A stretch of 64,000 nucleotides of DNA from assembly GCF_001905825.1 (NCBI RefSeq), contig NZ_LIVV01000002.1, forward strand, positions 43,074 through 107,073. Reading direction: 5' to 3'. The stretch's first letter is position 1. Each line of letters begins with the position of its first letter. Source of the DNA: Streptomyces sp. CB02009. GTDB taxonomy: Bacteria > Actinomycetota > Actinomycetes > Streptomycetales > Streptomycetaceae. A program made the position numbers and the translations under genes. The notes beneath the pieces were generated by a model. The model saw nothing but the letters and a program-made list of their open reading frames with translations, had not been told where the DNA came from and did no database searches. This document shows positions 51,766-62,050 of the stretch, piece after piece.

Positions 51766-53355
51766 ATGCCTCAAGAACCCCTAGAGCCCCAAGAATCTCA
51801 AGAGCCTCAAGAGAACCAAGAGCCCCAGGAACGACAAGAACCCCGAGGGCACCCGCCCCTCCTCACCATGTCCGGCATCACCAAGTCCTTCCCCGGCGTC
51901 CGCGCCCTCGACGGCGTGGACCTGGACGTCGCGCCCGGCGAGGTCCACTGCCTCCTCGGCCAGAACGGCGCCGGAAAGTCCACCCTCATCAAGGTCCTCG
52001 CCGGCGCCCACCAGCCCGACGAGGGCCGGATCACCTGGAACGGCTCACCCGTACGCCTCCGCTCCCCGAGCGCCGCCGTCCGCCTCGGCATCGCCACCAT
52101 CTACCAGGAACTCGACCTCGTCGAAGGCCTCACCGTCGCCGAGAACGTCCACCTCGGCCATGAGCCCACCACCGCCGGATTCGTCCGCACCCGCGACGTG
52201 AGAGAGTCCACCACCGCCCTCTTGAAACGCCTCGGCCACCCCGAGATCGACCCCGCCCGCCGCGTCGGCGCGCTCTCCGCCGCCCAGCAGCAGATCGTCT
52301 CCATGGCCCGCGCCCTCTCCCACGACGTCCGCCTCATCGTCATGGACGAACCCTCCGCCGCCCTCGACCCCGACGAGGTCGCCAACCTCTTCCGGATCGT
52401 CGCCGACCTCACCGCCGACGGCGTCGCCGTGGTCTACATCTCCCACCGCCTGGAGGAGATCCGCCGCATCGGCGACCGCGTCACCGTCCTCAAGGACGGC
52501 CGCGCCGTCGCCCGCGGACTGCCCGCCGCCACCACTCCGACCCGTGAGGTCGTCGCCCTCATGACCGGCCGCGACGTCCCGTACGTGTTCCCCGAACGCC
52601 CGACCCGCCCGCCGACGGGCGAACCCGTACTCCGTGTCCAAGGACTCGCCAGGAAAGGCGAGTTCGAACCCCTCGACCTCGAACTCCGCCCCGGCGAGAT
52701 CGTCGGCCTCGCCGGGCTCGTCGGCTCCGGCCGCTCCGAGATCCTGGAGACCGTCTACGGCGCGCGGAAGCCCACCGCCGGCCGGGTCACCGTCGACGGA
52801 CGCCCCCTGCGCCCCGGCAGCGTCCCCGCCGCCGTCGCCGCCGGACTCGGCCTCGCCCCCGAGGAACGCAAGGCCCAGGGCCTGCTCCTGCTCGAATCCG
52901 TCACCCGCAACGTCTCCGTCTCCTCCCTCGCCCGCTTCTCCCGGGCCGGCTGGATCGACCGCGCCACCGAACGCGAGACCGCCAGGACCGCCACCCGCAC
53001 CCTGTCCCTGCGCCCCGACCTCCCGGACGTCCCGGTCCGCACCCTCTCCGGCGGCAACCAGCAGAAGGCCGTGCTCGCCCGCTGGCTCCTCCGGGGCTGC
53101 CGCGTCCTCCTCCTCGACGAACCCACCCGGGGCGTCGACGTCGGCGCCCGCGCCGAGCTGTACGCGGTCATCCGCGGGCTCGCCGACGACGGCCTCGCCG
53201 TCCTCCTCGTCTCCAGCGAGGTCCCCGAGGTCCTCGGCCTCGCCGACCGCGTCCTGGTCCTCCGCGAGGGCCGGGTCGTCCACGAGGCACCCGCCCGTGA
53301 CCTCGACGAACACCGCGTACTCGACCTCGTGATGGAAGGGAGCCCTGCGGCATGA
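51766..53355 (+). CDS. Sugar ABC transporter ATP-binding protein (RbsA-type, two domains)
   Basis: 529 residues with two fused nucleotide-binding domains. First domain Walker A GQNGAGKST, Q-loop YQELDLVE, degenerate signature ALSAAQQQ, Walker B LIVMDEPSA; second domain signature LSGGNQQK and Walker B VLLLDEPTRGVD, as in RbsA/MglA. The first 25 residues are Gln/Glu/Pro repeats encoded by CAA, GAA, CTA and TCT codons that are rare here. GAGGGGA precedes ATG 51766. Energises the permease and binding protein encoded next. Confidence 0.9.
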   Translation: MPQEPLEPQESQEPQENQEPQERQEPRGHPPLLTMSGITKSFPGVRALDGVDLDVAPGEVHCLLGQNGAGKSTLIKVLAGAHQPDEGRITWNGSPVRLRSPSAAVRLGIATIYQELDLVEGLTVAENVHLGHEPTTAGFVRTRDVRESTTALLKRLGHPEIDPARRVGALSAAQQQIVSMARALSHDVRLIVMDEPSAALDPDEVANLFRIVADLTADGVAVVYISHRLEEIRRIGDRVTVLKDGRAVARGLPAATTPTREVVALMTGRDVPYVFPERPTRPPTGEPVLRVQGLARKGEFEPLDLELRPGEIVGLAGLVGSGRSEILETVYGARKPTAGRVTVDGRPLRPGSVPAAVAAGLGLAPEERKAQGLLLLESVTRNVSVSSLARFSRAGWIDRATERETARTATRTLSLRPDLPDVPVRTLSGGNQQKAVLARWLLRGCRVLLLDEPTRGVDVGARAELYAVIRGLADDGLAVLLVSSEVPEVLGLADRVLVLREGRVVHEAPARDLDEHRVLDLVMEGSPAA

Positions 53356-54350
53356 CGCTCACCACCCCGGCCAAGGCGCCGCCCCGGGAGGGACGTTGGC
53401 GCACCCTCGGCCTCAGGGCCGACGTCCGCAACCTGTCGCTGCTCGGCGTCCTCGCCGTACTGATCGTCGTCGGCGGCCTCACCCGTCCCGCCGAGTTCCT
53501 CGCCACCTCCAACCTCCAACTCGTGCTCACCCAGGCCTCCGTGATCGGCGTCGTCACCGTCGGCATGACCTTCGTCATCACCAGCGGCGGCATCGACCTC
53601 TCCGTCGGCGCCATCGTCGCCCTCGCCTCCGTCTGGGCCACGACCCTCGCCACCCAGGAGTTCGGCTTCGCCGGCATCCTCTTCACGGCCGTCGCCGTCG
53701 GACTCGGCTGCGGCCTCGTGAACGGCGTCCTCGTCGCGTACGGCGGCATGGTCCCGTTCATCGCGACCCTCGCCATGCTGGCCTCGGCACGCGGCCTCGC
53801 CCTCCAGATCACCGACGGGAAGACGCAGATCGTCACCGTCCCCTCCGTCCTCGACCTCGGCCTCCCCGACGCCTACGTCCTCGGCATCCCGCCGCTCGTC
53901 CTCGTCTTCGCGGCCGTCACCGCCGCCGGCTGGCTCCTCCTCAACCGGACCACCTTCGGCCGCCGCACCATCGCCGTCGGCGGAAACCCGGAGGCCGCCC
54001 GCCTCGCCGGCATCGACGTACGCCGCCAGCGGCTCTTCCTCTACCTGCTCTCCGGACTGTGCTGCGGCATCGCCGCCTTCCTGCTCATCGTGCTCGCCGG
54101 CTCCGGCCAGAACACCAACGGCAACCTCTACGAGCTGGACGCGATCGCCGCCGCCATCATCGGCGGCACCCTCCTCAGCGGCGGCCGGGGCACCATCGTC
54201 GGCTCCGTCCTCGGCGTCCTCGTCTTCACGACGATCACCAACATCTTCGCGCTCAACAACCTGCAGAGCGACGTCCAGCAGATCGCCAAGGGCGCGATCA
54301 TCGTCGCCGCCGTCCTGCTCCAGCGCCGCACGGTCCGCGACGGAACCTGA
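53352..54350 (+). CDS. Sugar ABC transporter permease (RbsC-type)
   Basis: 332 residues, about ten helices. VITSGGIDLSVGAIVALASV is the hallmark loop of the BPD_transp_2 family, and IIGGTLLSGGRGTIVGSVLGV follows later. ATG 53352 overlaps the ATPase stop (ATGA), so translation is coupled. It forms the channel with itself and the RbsA-type ATPase. Confidence 0.9.
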   Translation: MTLTTPAKAPPREGRWRTLGLRADVRNLSLLGVLAVLIVVGGLTRPAEFLATSNLQLVLTQASVIGVVTVGMTFVITSGGIDLSVGAIVALASVWATTLATQEFGFAGILFTAVAVGLGCGLVNGVLVAYGGMVPFIATLAMLASARGLALQITDGKTQIVTVPSVLDLGLPDAYVLGIPPLVLVFAAVTAAGWLLLNRTTFGRRTIAVGGNPEAARLAGIDVRRQRLFLYLLSGLCCGIAAFLLIVLAGSGQNTNGNLYELDAIAAAIIGGTLLSGGRGTIVGSVLGVLVFTTITNIFALNNLQSDVQQIAKGAIIVAAVLLQRRTVRDGT

Positions 54351-54418
54351 CCGGACCACCGCCGAAAACCCGCCCGGACCACTGCCGAAAACCCCCCGGA
54401 CCACCGCCGAAAACCCGC
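54351..54418. repeat. 22/23-bp tandem repeat, three copies
   Basis: Units starting CCGGACCAC(C/T)GCCGAAAAC at 54351, 54374 and 54396, right after the permease stop and before the binding-protein gene. Confidence 0.8.
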
Positions 54419-54469
54419 CCCTCACCACCACCCCCTTCACCACCACCCGCTCGGAAGGGATCCACCGCC

Positions 54470-55507
54470 ATGCCCGAAACCAGCCGCAGACACCTCCTCC
54501 TCGGCGGCGCGGCCGTCTCCGCCGGCGCCCTGCTCACGGCCTGTACGAGCAACGAGCCGAAGAACCAGTCGCCCGTCGGGAGCGCCGCGCCGGCCGCCGA
54601 CGACAAGCCCGGCACCCCCGTCACCATCGGCTTCGCCGGCCCGCAGGCCGACCACGGCTGGCTCAACGCCATCAACGACAACGCCGAGCGGCGCGCCAAG
54701 AAGTACTCCGACGTCACCCTGGAGATCACCGAGGGCTCCAACGACACCGCCACCCAGATCGGCCAGGTCCAGACCCTCATCAACAAGAAGGTCGACGTCC
54801 TCGTCATCCTCCCCGCCGACGGCAAGGCCCTCACCCAGATCGGCCTCCAGGCCATGAAGGCCGGCATCCCGGTCATCAACCTCGACCGGATCTTCGCCTC
54901 CCCGCAGGCCTACCGCTGCTGGATCGGCGGCGACAACTACGGCATGGGCCTCAACGCCGGCAACTTCATCGGCGAACAGCTCAAGGACAAGCCGAACGCC
55001 ACCGTCGTCGAACTCGCCGGCATGGACAGCCTCGAACTCACCAAGCAGCGCACCCAGGGCTTCGACGACGCCCTCAAGAACTACCCCAACATCCGCAAGG
55101 TCGCCCGCCAGGCCGCCGACTTCACCGTCGAGTCGGGACAGGCGAAGATGGCCCAACTCCTCCAGGCCCAGTCGAAGTTCGACGCCCTGTGGAACCACGA
55201 CGACGACCAGGGCGTCGGCGCGCTCCGAGCCGTCGCCCAGGCCGGCCGCAAGGACTTCCTCATGGTCGGCGGCGCCGGCGCCAAGTCCGCCATGGACGCC
55301 ATCAAGGCCGACACCGGAGTCCTCAAGGCCACCGTCCTCTACCCGCCGACCATGGCCGCCTCCGCGATCGACCTCGCCCGCGCCCTCGGCCAGAAGAAGG
55401 GCGTCGGCGGCATGTCCGAGCTGGAGATCCCCGCCTCGATCACCCTCTACTCGGCCGTCGTCACCAAGGAGAACGTCGACGAGTACCTGCCCACCGGCTT
55501 CAGCTGA
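54470..55507 (+). CDS. Sugar ABC transporter substrate-binding lipoprotein
   Basis: 345 residues. N-terminus ETSRRHLLLGGAAVSAG is a twin-arginine signal ending in lipobox LLTAC, so a Tat-exported lipoprotein. Mature protein is Peripla_BP_4/RbsB-like: TIGFAGPQADHGWLNAIND, VDVLVILPADGKAL and VELAGMDSLELTKQR. Sugar specificity cannot be read from sequence. GGAAGGGA precedes ATG 54470. Its own gap to the permease gene has tandem repeats. Confidence 0.9.
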   Translation: MPETSRRHLLLGGAAVSAGALLTACTSNEPKNQSPVGSAAPAADDKPGTPVTIGFAGPQADHGWLNAINDNAERRAKKYSDVTLEITEGSNDTATQIGQVQTLINKKVDVLVILPADGKALTQIGLQAMKAGIPVINLDRIFASPQAYRCWIGGDNYGMGLNAGNFIGEQLKDKPNATVVELAGMDSLELTKQRTQGFDDALKNYPNIRKVARQAADFTVESGQAKMAQLLQAQSKFDALWNHDDDQGVGALRAVAQAGRKDFLMVGGAGAKSAMDAIKADTGVLKATVLYPPTMAASAIDLARALGQKKGVGGMSELEIPASITLYSAVVTKENVDEYLPTGFS

Positions 55508-55637
55508 CCGACCGGGCCGCCGGGTCCCGCCAGCCCGCACCCGGGCGGCCCCCCGGGCCGTCCGGCCGGACCGGTCCCCGGCGGCCCGACCGCCCCGGGG
55601 AGCAGCAACTCGCCGCACCACGAAACGGAGGAACCGT

Positions 55638-56912
55638 ATGGAACAGACGGAGAGCGGGGCCGCACCGCCGACGCTCGGCATCGGCATGGTCGGCTACGCG
55701 TTCATGGGAGCCGCCCACTCACAGGGCTGGCGCACCGCGGGCCGCGTCTTCGACCTGCCGCTGCGACCCGTCCTCGCCGCCGTCGCGGGCCGTGACGCCA
55801 CCGCCGTCCGGGCCGCCGCCCGACGGCACGGCTGGGCCGCCGCCGAAACCGACTGGCGCGCGCTGATCGCCCGCGACGACGTCCAGCTCGTCGACGTCTG
55901 CACCCCGGGCGACAGCCATGCGGAGATCGCCGTCGCCGCCCTGGAGGCCGGCAAGCACGTGCTGTGCGAGAAGCCGCTCGCCAACTCGGTCGCCGAGGCC
56001 GAGACCATGGCGGCGGCCGCCGAAGCGGCCGCCGCCCGCGGCCAGATCGCCATGGTCGGCTTCAACTACCGCCGCGTGCCCGCCCTTTCGTACGCCCGGC
56101 AGCTCATCGCCGACGGCCGCCTCGGCACCCTCCGGCACGTCCGCGTCAGCTACCTCCAGGACTGGCTGGTCGACCCCGCCTTCCCGCTCACCTGGCGCCT
56201 GGAACGAGAACACGCCGGCTCCGGCGCGCTCGGAGACCTGGGGGCGCACGCCGTCGACCTCGCCCAGTACCTGGCGGGGGAGCCGCTCGTCGGCGTCTCG
56301 GCGCTCACCGAGACCTTCGTACGGAAGCGCCCGCTGCTGTCGGGCGTCACCGCGGGCGGTCTCGCCGGGGGAGCGGGATCGGAGGCGTACGGGCAGGTCA
56401 CCGTCGACGACGCGGCCCTGTTCACCGGGCGGCTCGCCTCCGGTGCGCTGGCCTCCTTCGAGGCCACCCGGATGGCCGCCGGCCGCAAGAACGCGCTACG
56501 GCTGGAGATCAACGGGGAGCGCGGCTCGCTCGCCTTCGACCTGGAGCGGCTCAACGAACTGTCCTTCCACGACCACACCGAACCGGCGGTCACGGCGGGC
56601 TTCCGCCGCATCCTGGTGACCGAACCCGACCACCCGTACCTGGACGGCTGGTGGCCACCCGGTCACGCGCTCGGCTACGAGCACACCTTCGCCCACCAGG
56701 CACGCGACCTGGTCCACGCCGTGGCGAGCGGCATCGCCCCGGCGCCCTCCTTCGCCGACGGCCTCCAGGTCCAGCGGGTCCTGGCCGCCGTGGAGGAGAG
56801 CGCCCGGAGCAACGCGGTCTACACCCCGGTCGGCTTCCCGGTCCACGCTGCTGCCGACGGATCAGCCGCGACGCCGCCCGAGACGCACGCCGACACATCC
56901 GTACCGAGCTAG
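55638..56912 (+). CDS. Gfo/Idh/MocA family oxidoreductase
   Basis: 424 residues, NAD(P)-dependent sugar dehydrogenase. [18 protein letters not shown] is the Rossmann loop, [11 protein letters not shown] the E-K-P motif with catalytic Lys, and [17 protein letters not shown] the D-x-x-x-H-x-x-D catalytic region. Family members oxidise hydroxyls of pyranosides, often at C3 (ThuB type). In the same operon as the ABC importer and the isomerase. Good ribosome binding site at ACGGAGGAA before ATG 55638. Confidence 0.9.
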   Translation: MEQTESGAAPPTLGIGMVGYAFMGAAHSQGWRTAGRVFDLPLRPVLAAVAGRDATAVRAAARRHGWAAAETDWRALIARDDVQLVDVCTPGDSHAEIAVAALEAGKHVLCEKPLANSVAEAETMAAAAEAAAARGQIAMVGFNYRRVPALSYARQLIADGRLGTLRHVRVSYLQDWLVDPAFPLTWRLEREHAGSGALGDLGAHAVDLAQYLAGEPLVGVSALTETFVRKRPLLSGVTAGGLAGGAGSEAYGQVTVDDAALFTGRLASGALASFEATRMAAGRKNALRLEINGERGSLAFDLERLNELSFHDHTEPAVTAGFRRILVTEPDHPYLDGWWPPGHALGYEHTFAHQARDLVHAVASGIAPAPSFADGLQVQRVLAAVEESARSNAVYTPVGFPVHAAADGSAATPPETHADTSVPS

Positions 56913-56925
56913 GAGGCGCCCGACC

Positions 56926-57930
<1,005 letters not shown>

Positions 57931-57950
57931 GGTGAAGGCGCAGGTCCGTG

Positions 57951-57973
57951 CCGGGCGGCGAGGTGCCGCCCGG
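57951..57973 (+). terminator. Hairpin terminator of the sugar operon
   Basis: CCGGGCGGC and GCCGCCCGG form a perfect 9-bp stem around GAGGT, 20 nt after the isomerase stop codon. Confidence 0.75.
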
Positions 57974-57997
57974 CCGGTCCGCGCTGCCCGCGAGAGG

Positions 57998-58074
57998 CTT
58001 TGTCCTGTCGCGGGGAAAAGTTCGACCGCGCTGGTGCGCAAGGGCTTTCCGTGGTGGACGAACCCGGCTACGGT
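57998..58074 (+). promoter_or_regulatory. Promoter block B, duplicate of the ROK-operon promoter
   Basis: CTTTGTCC (57998), CGGGGAAAAGT (58011), TGCGCAA (58035), -35 TTTCCG (58046), 17-nt spacer, -10 TACGGT (58069). Each element and each spacing equals block A at 50232-50308, while the spacer bases differ, so the match is of sites rather than of a recent copy. Confidence 0.7.
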
Positions 58075-58175
58075 CCCTGATGTGTACATGGCGTAACAGT
58101 GAGATGAGACCAGCGTGACGGCGCACGCCGGTCCCCGGACCACCCGCACACCCGGCCCGAATCCGGAGGACACCC

Positions 58176-61100
58176 GTGCACAGAAAACGACTCCGCGCCA
58201 GGAAGTCGCTCGCCCTGCTCACCATCGGACTGCTCGCCCTCGGCGCCCCCCAGGGCCTCGCCGCCGAACCCGAAGGCCCCACCCCCGGCGGAACCGCCGC
58301 ATCCGCCGCCCCGGCCGCTTCCGCCGCCTCGGCCGCCTCGGCCGCCGAGGAATTCCAGCAGATCACCCTCGCCAAGGGCGGCGAGGAAGTCGGCGAACCC
58401 ATGTCCCTCGCCGTACTCCCGGACCGCAGCGTCCTCCACACCTCCCGCAACGGCGAACTCCGCCGCACCGACGCCGCCGGCAACACCACCGTCATCGGCA
58501 CCGTCCCCGTCTACTCCCACGACGAGGAAGGCCTCCAGGGCATCGGCCTCGACCCGGACTTCGCCCGGAACAAGGCCCTCTACCTCTACTACGCCCCGCC
58601 CCTCGACACCCCCGCCGGCGACGCCCCCGAGAACGGCACCGCCGCCGACTTCGCGCAGTACGACGGCGTCAACCGCCTCTCCCGCTTCACCCTGAAGGCC
58701 GACGGCACCCTCGACAACGCCAGCGAGAAGAAGGTCATCGACATCCCCGCCACCCGCGGGATCTGCTGCCACGTCGGCGGCGACATCGACTTCGACGCCC
58801 AGGGCAACCTCTACCTCTCCACCGGCGACGACTCCAACCCCTTCGCCTCCGACGGCTTCACCCCCATCGACGAACGCCCCGGCCGCAACCCCGCCTTCGA
58901 CGCCCGCCGCACCTCCGGCAACACCAACGACCTCCGCGGCAAGATCCTCCGCATCAAGGTCGCCGACGACGGCACCTACACCGTCCCCGAAGGCAACCTC
59001 TTCGCCCCCGGCACCGCCAAGACCCGGCCCGAGATCTACGCCATGGGCTTCCGCAACCCCTTCCGCTTCAGCGTCGACAAGGCCACCGGCATCCTCTACG
59101 TCGGCGACTACGGCCCCGACGCCGGCGCCGCCGACCCCCTGCGCGGCCCCGCCGGACAGGTCGAGTTCGCCCGCGTCACCAAGCCCGGAAACTTCGGCTG
59201 GCCCTTCTGCACCGGCGACAACGACCCCTACGTCGACTACGACTTCGCCACCAAGACCTCCGGCGCCCGCTACGACTGCGCCGCCCTCACCAACGACTCC
59301 CCGTACAACACCGGACTCGTCGACCTGCCGCCCGCCGAACCCGCCTGGATCCCCTACAACGGCGGCTCCGTACCCGAGTTCGGCACCGGCTCCGAATCAC
59401 CCATGGGCGGCCCGGTCTACCGCTACGACCCCGCCAACCCCTCCCCGGTCAAGTTCCCCGAGGCCTACGACGGCGACTTCTTCGCCGGCGAGTTCGGCCG
59501 CCGCTGGATCAAGCGCGTCGACCAGGACGCCGACGGCACCGTCGCCTCCATCAACGACGTCCCCTGGACCGGCACCCAGATCATGGACATGGCCTTCGGC
59601 CCCGACGGAGCCCTCTACGTCCTCGACTACGGCACCGCCTGGTTCGGCGGCGACCACAACTCCGGCCTCTACCGCATCGAGAACGCCACCGGCGGACGCT
59701 CCCCGGTCGCCGAAGCGAGCGCGAACAAGACCTCCGGCACCGCCCCCCTCAAGGTCGCCTTCTCCTCCGCCGGCACCACCGACGGCGACGGCGACACCCT
59801 CACCTACACCTGGGACTTCGGCGACGGCGGCACCGCCACCACCGCCCACCCCACCCACACCTACCGCAAGAACGGCACCTACACCGCCACCGTGACGGCC
59901 AAGGACACCACCGGCCGCACCGGCTCCGCCTCCGTCCACGTCGTCGTCGGCAACACCGCCCCCAAGGTCACCCTCGAACTCCCCGCGGAAGGCGCCCTCT
60001 TCTCCTTCGGCGACGACATCCCCTTCAAGGTCACCGTCACCGACCCCGAAGACGGCACCATCGACTGCACCAAGGTCAAGGTCACCTACGTCCTCGGCCA
60101 CGACAGCCACGGCCACCCCGTCACCACCGCCAACGGCTGCACCGGCACCATCAAGACCTCCGCCGACGGCGGCCACGACGACGACGCCAACATCTTCGCC
60201 GTCTTCGACGCCGAGTACACCGACGGCGGAGGCGGCGGCCAGGCCGCCCTCACCACCCACGACCAGGCCAAACTCCAGCCCCGCCACCGCCAGGCCGAAC
60301 ACTTCGACGCCCAGAACGGCGTCAACCTCTACGACAAGACCCAGGCCAACGGCGGCCGCACCGTCGGCGACATCAACGACGGCGACTGGATCTCCTTCAA
60401 GCCCTACAACGTCACCGGAGCCACCAAGCTCACCGCCCGCATCTCCTCCGGCGGCAACGGCGGCTTCCTCGAAGTCCGCACCGGCTCACCCACCGGACCC
60501 CTCCACGGCTCCGTACCCGTCCCCGTCACCGGAAGCTGGGAGACCTTCCAGGACATCGACGTCCCCCTGCGGAACCTGCCCCGCAAGACCACCGAACTCT
60601 TCCTCGTCTTCAAGGGCGGCACCGGCGCCCTCTACGACCTCGACGACTTCACCTTCTCCAGCACCCCCGCGAACCGCGACGCCAAACGCGTCCTGGTCTT
60701 CTCCAAGACCGCCGGCTTCCGCCACGACTCCATCGGCACCGGCATCACCGCCCTCAAGGAACTCGGCGCCACCAGCAACATCGTGATCGACAGCACCGAA
60801 GAACCACGCCAGTTCACCACCGGCAACCTCGCCCGCTACGACGCCGTCGTCTTCCTCTCCACCACCGGCGACGTCCTCGACACCGACCAGCAGAAGGCCT
60901 TCGAGAACTACGTCTCCACCGGCGGCGGCTACATGGGCGTCCACGCGGCGGCCGACACCGAATACGACTGGAGCTTCTACGGCGGACTCGTCGGCGCCTA
61001 CTTCCAGTCCCACCCGCAGATCCAGCCCGCCACCGTCCGCGCCGAGGACCACACCCACCCCGCCACCGCCCACATCGACGGCCCCTGGCAGCGCACCGAC

Positions 61101-61904
61101 GAGTGGTACAACTACCGCACCAACCCCCGCGACCAGGCCCGCGTCCTCGCCACCCTCGACGAGACCACCTACCAGGGCGGCACCATGAAGGGCGACCACC
61201 CCATCGCCTGGTGCCAGACCTACGGCGGAGGCCGCTCCTTCTACACCGGCGGCGGCCACACCAAGGAGTCCTACGCCGAGCCCGCCTTCCGCCGACACCT
61301 GCTGGGCGGCCTCCGCTACGCCACCGGCCAGGTCAAGGCCGACTGCCGACCCCGGACCGGCTACCGCGACCTCTTCAACGGCGAGACCCGCGAAGGCTGG
61401 AAGCAGGCCGGACCCGGCGGCTTCGACATCGCCGACCGCCAACTCCACTCCACCGGCGGCATGGGCATGCTCTGGTACCAGGCCAAGGAACTCCGCTCCT
61501 ACTCCCTCACCCTCGACTGGAAACTCACCGGCGACTCCAACTCCGGCGTCTTCGTCGGCTTCCCCGCAAGCGACGACCCCTGGTCCGCCGTGAACAACGG
61601 CTACGAGATCCAGATCGACGCCACGGACGCCGCCGACCGCACCACCGGAGCCGTCTACGGCTTCAAGTCCGCCAACCTCAAGGCCCGCGACCAGGCCCTC
61701 CGGCCGCCCGGCCAATGGAACACCTACGAGATCCGCGTCCAGGGCGAACGCCTCCAGGTCTTCCTCAACGGCATCAAGATCAACGACTTCACCAACACCG
61801 ACCCCGCCCGCAGCCTCACCAGCGGCCACATCGGCATCCAGAACCACGGAGCCGCCGACCAGGCCGCCTTCCGCGACATCCGACTCAAGGAACTCCCCTC
61901 CTGA
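58176..61904 (+). CDS. Secreted multidomain protein: GSDH-like + PKD + CBM6-like + ThuA + DUF1080
   Basis: 1242 residues. Signal peptide (SLALLTIGLLALGAP, cleavage near GLAA-EP) and Ala/Ser linker. About 60-500: glucose/sorbosone-dehydrogenase-type propeller (DIDFDAQGNLYLSTGD, MGFRNPFRF). About 513-595: PKD (YTWDFGDGGTATT). About 705-825: CBM6-like sugar-binding domain (NDGDWISFKPYNV). About 835-1055: ThuA-like domain (VLVFSKTAGFRHDSI, GGGYMGVHAAADTEYDWSFY). About 1060-1242: DUF1080, now linked to 3-keto-glycoside hydrolysis (SNSGVFVGFPASD, NNGYEIQI). GGAGGA precedes GTG 58176. Single gene under promoter block B, so probably induced with the upstream sugar importer. Confidence 0.88.
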   Translation: MHRKRLRARKSLALLTIGLLALGAPQGLAAEPEGPTPGGTAASAAPAASAASAASAAEEFQQITLAKGGEEVGEPMSLAVLPDRSVLHTSRNGELRRTDAAGNTTVIGTVPVYSHDEEGLQGIGLDPDFARNKALYLYYAPPLDTPAGDAPENGTAADFAQYDGVNRLSRFTLKADGTLDNASEKKVIDIPATRGICCHVGGDIDFDAQGNLYLSTGDDSNPFASDGFTPIDERPGRNPAFDARRTSGNTNDLRGKILRIKVADDGTYTVPEGNLFAPGTAKTRPEIYAMGFRNPFRFSVDKATGILYVGDYGPDAGAADPLRGPAGQVEFARVTKPGNFGWPFCTGDNDPYVDYDFATKTSGARYDCAALTNDSPYNTGLVDLPPAEPAWIPYNGGSVPEFGTGSESPMGGPVYRYDPANPSPVKFPEAYDGDFFAGEFGRRWIKRVDQDADGTVASINDVPWTGTQIMDMAFGPDGALYVLDYGTAWFGGDHNSGLYRIENATGGRSPVAEASANKTSGTAPLKVAFSSAGTTDGDGDTLTYTWDFGDGGTATTAHPTHTYRKNGTYTATVTAKDTTGRTGSASVHVVVGNTAPKVTLELPAEGALFSFGDDIPFKVTVTDPEDGTIDCTKVKVTYVLGHDSHGHPVTTANGCTGTIKTSADGGHDDDANIFAVFDAEYTDGGGGGQAALTTHDQAKLQPRHRQAEHFDAQNGVNLYDKTQANGGRTVGDINDGDWISFKPYNVTGATKLTARISSGGNGGFLEVRTGSPTGPLHGSVPVPVTGSWETFQDIDVPLRNLPRKTTELFLVFKGGTGALYDLDDFTFSSTPANRDAKRVLVFSKTAGFRHDSIGTGITALKELGATSNIVIDSTEEPRQFTTGNLARYDAVVFLSTTGDVLDTDQQKAFENYVSTGGGYMGVHAAADTEYDWSFYGGLVGAYFQSHPQIQPATVRAEDHTHPATAHIDGPWQRTDEWYNYRTNPRDQARVLATLDETTYQGGTMKGDHPIAWCQTYGGGRSFYTGGGHTKESYAEPAFRRHLLGGLRYATGQVKADCRPRTGYRDLFNGETREGWKQAGPGGFDIADRQLHSTGGMGMLWYQAKELRSYSLTLDWKLTGDSNSGVFVGFPASDDPWSAVNNGYEIQIDATDAADRTTGAVYGFKSANLKARDQALRPPGQWNTYEIRVQGERLQVFLNGIKINDFTNTDPARSLTSGHIGIQNHGAADQAAFRDIRLKELPS

Positions 61905-61955
61905 CGGAGCTCCCCCGACCGGCTCCCGCACCCGGCTGACGGGAGCCCCCGCACG

Positions 61956-61993
61956 ACGGTGGGCGGGGCGGCGCCGTACCCCCCGCCCACCGT
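61956..61993 (+). terminator. Hairpin terminator after the multidomain gene
   Basis: ACGGTGGGCGGGG (61956-61968) and CCCCGCCCACCGT (61981-61993) form a perfect 13-bp stem with a 12-nt loop. A smaller GGCTCCCG/CGGGAGCC stem lies at 61921-61947. Confidence 0.8.
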
Positions 61994-62050
61994 CACCACC
62001 CCCACCACCCCCACCCCGCATTCCGCTGGACGAGCAGGGAGGCCGACGCC

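Noticed and set aside
58115..61939. A 1274-codon plus-strand frame overlapping the multidomain secreted protein
   Set aside because: Almost entirely Arg/Pro/His; the other frame carries recognisable domains and a ribosome binding site.
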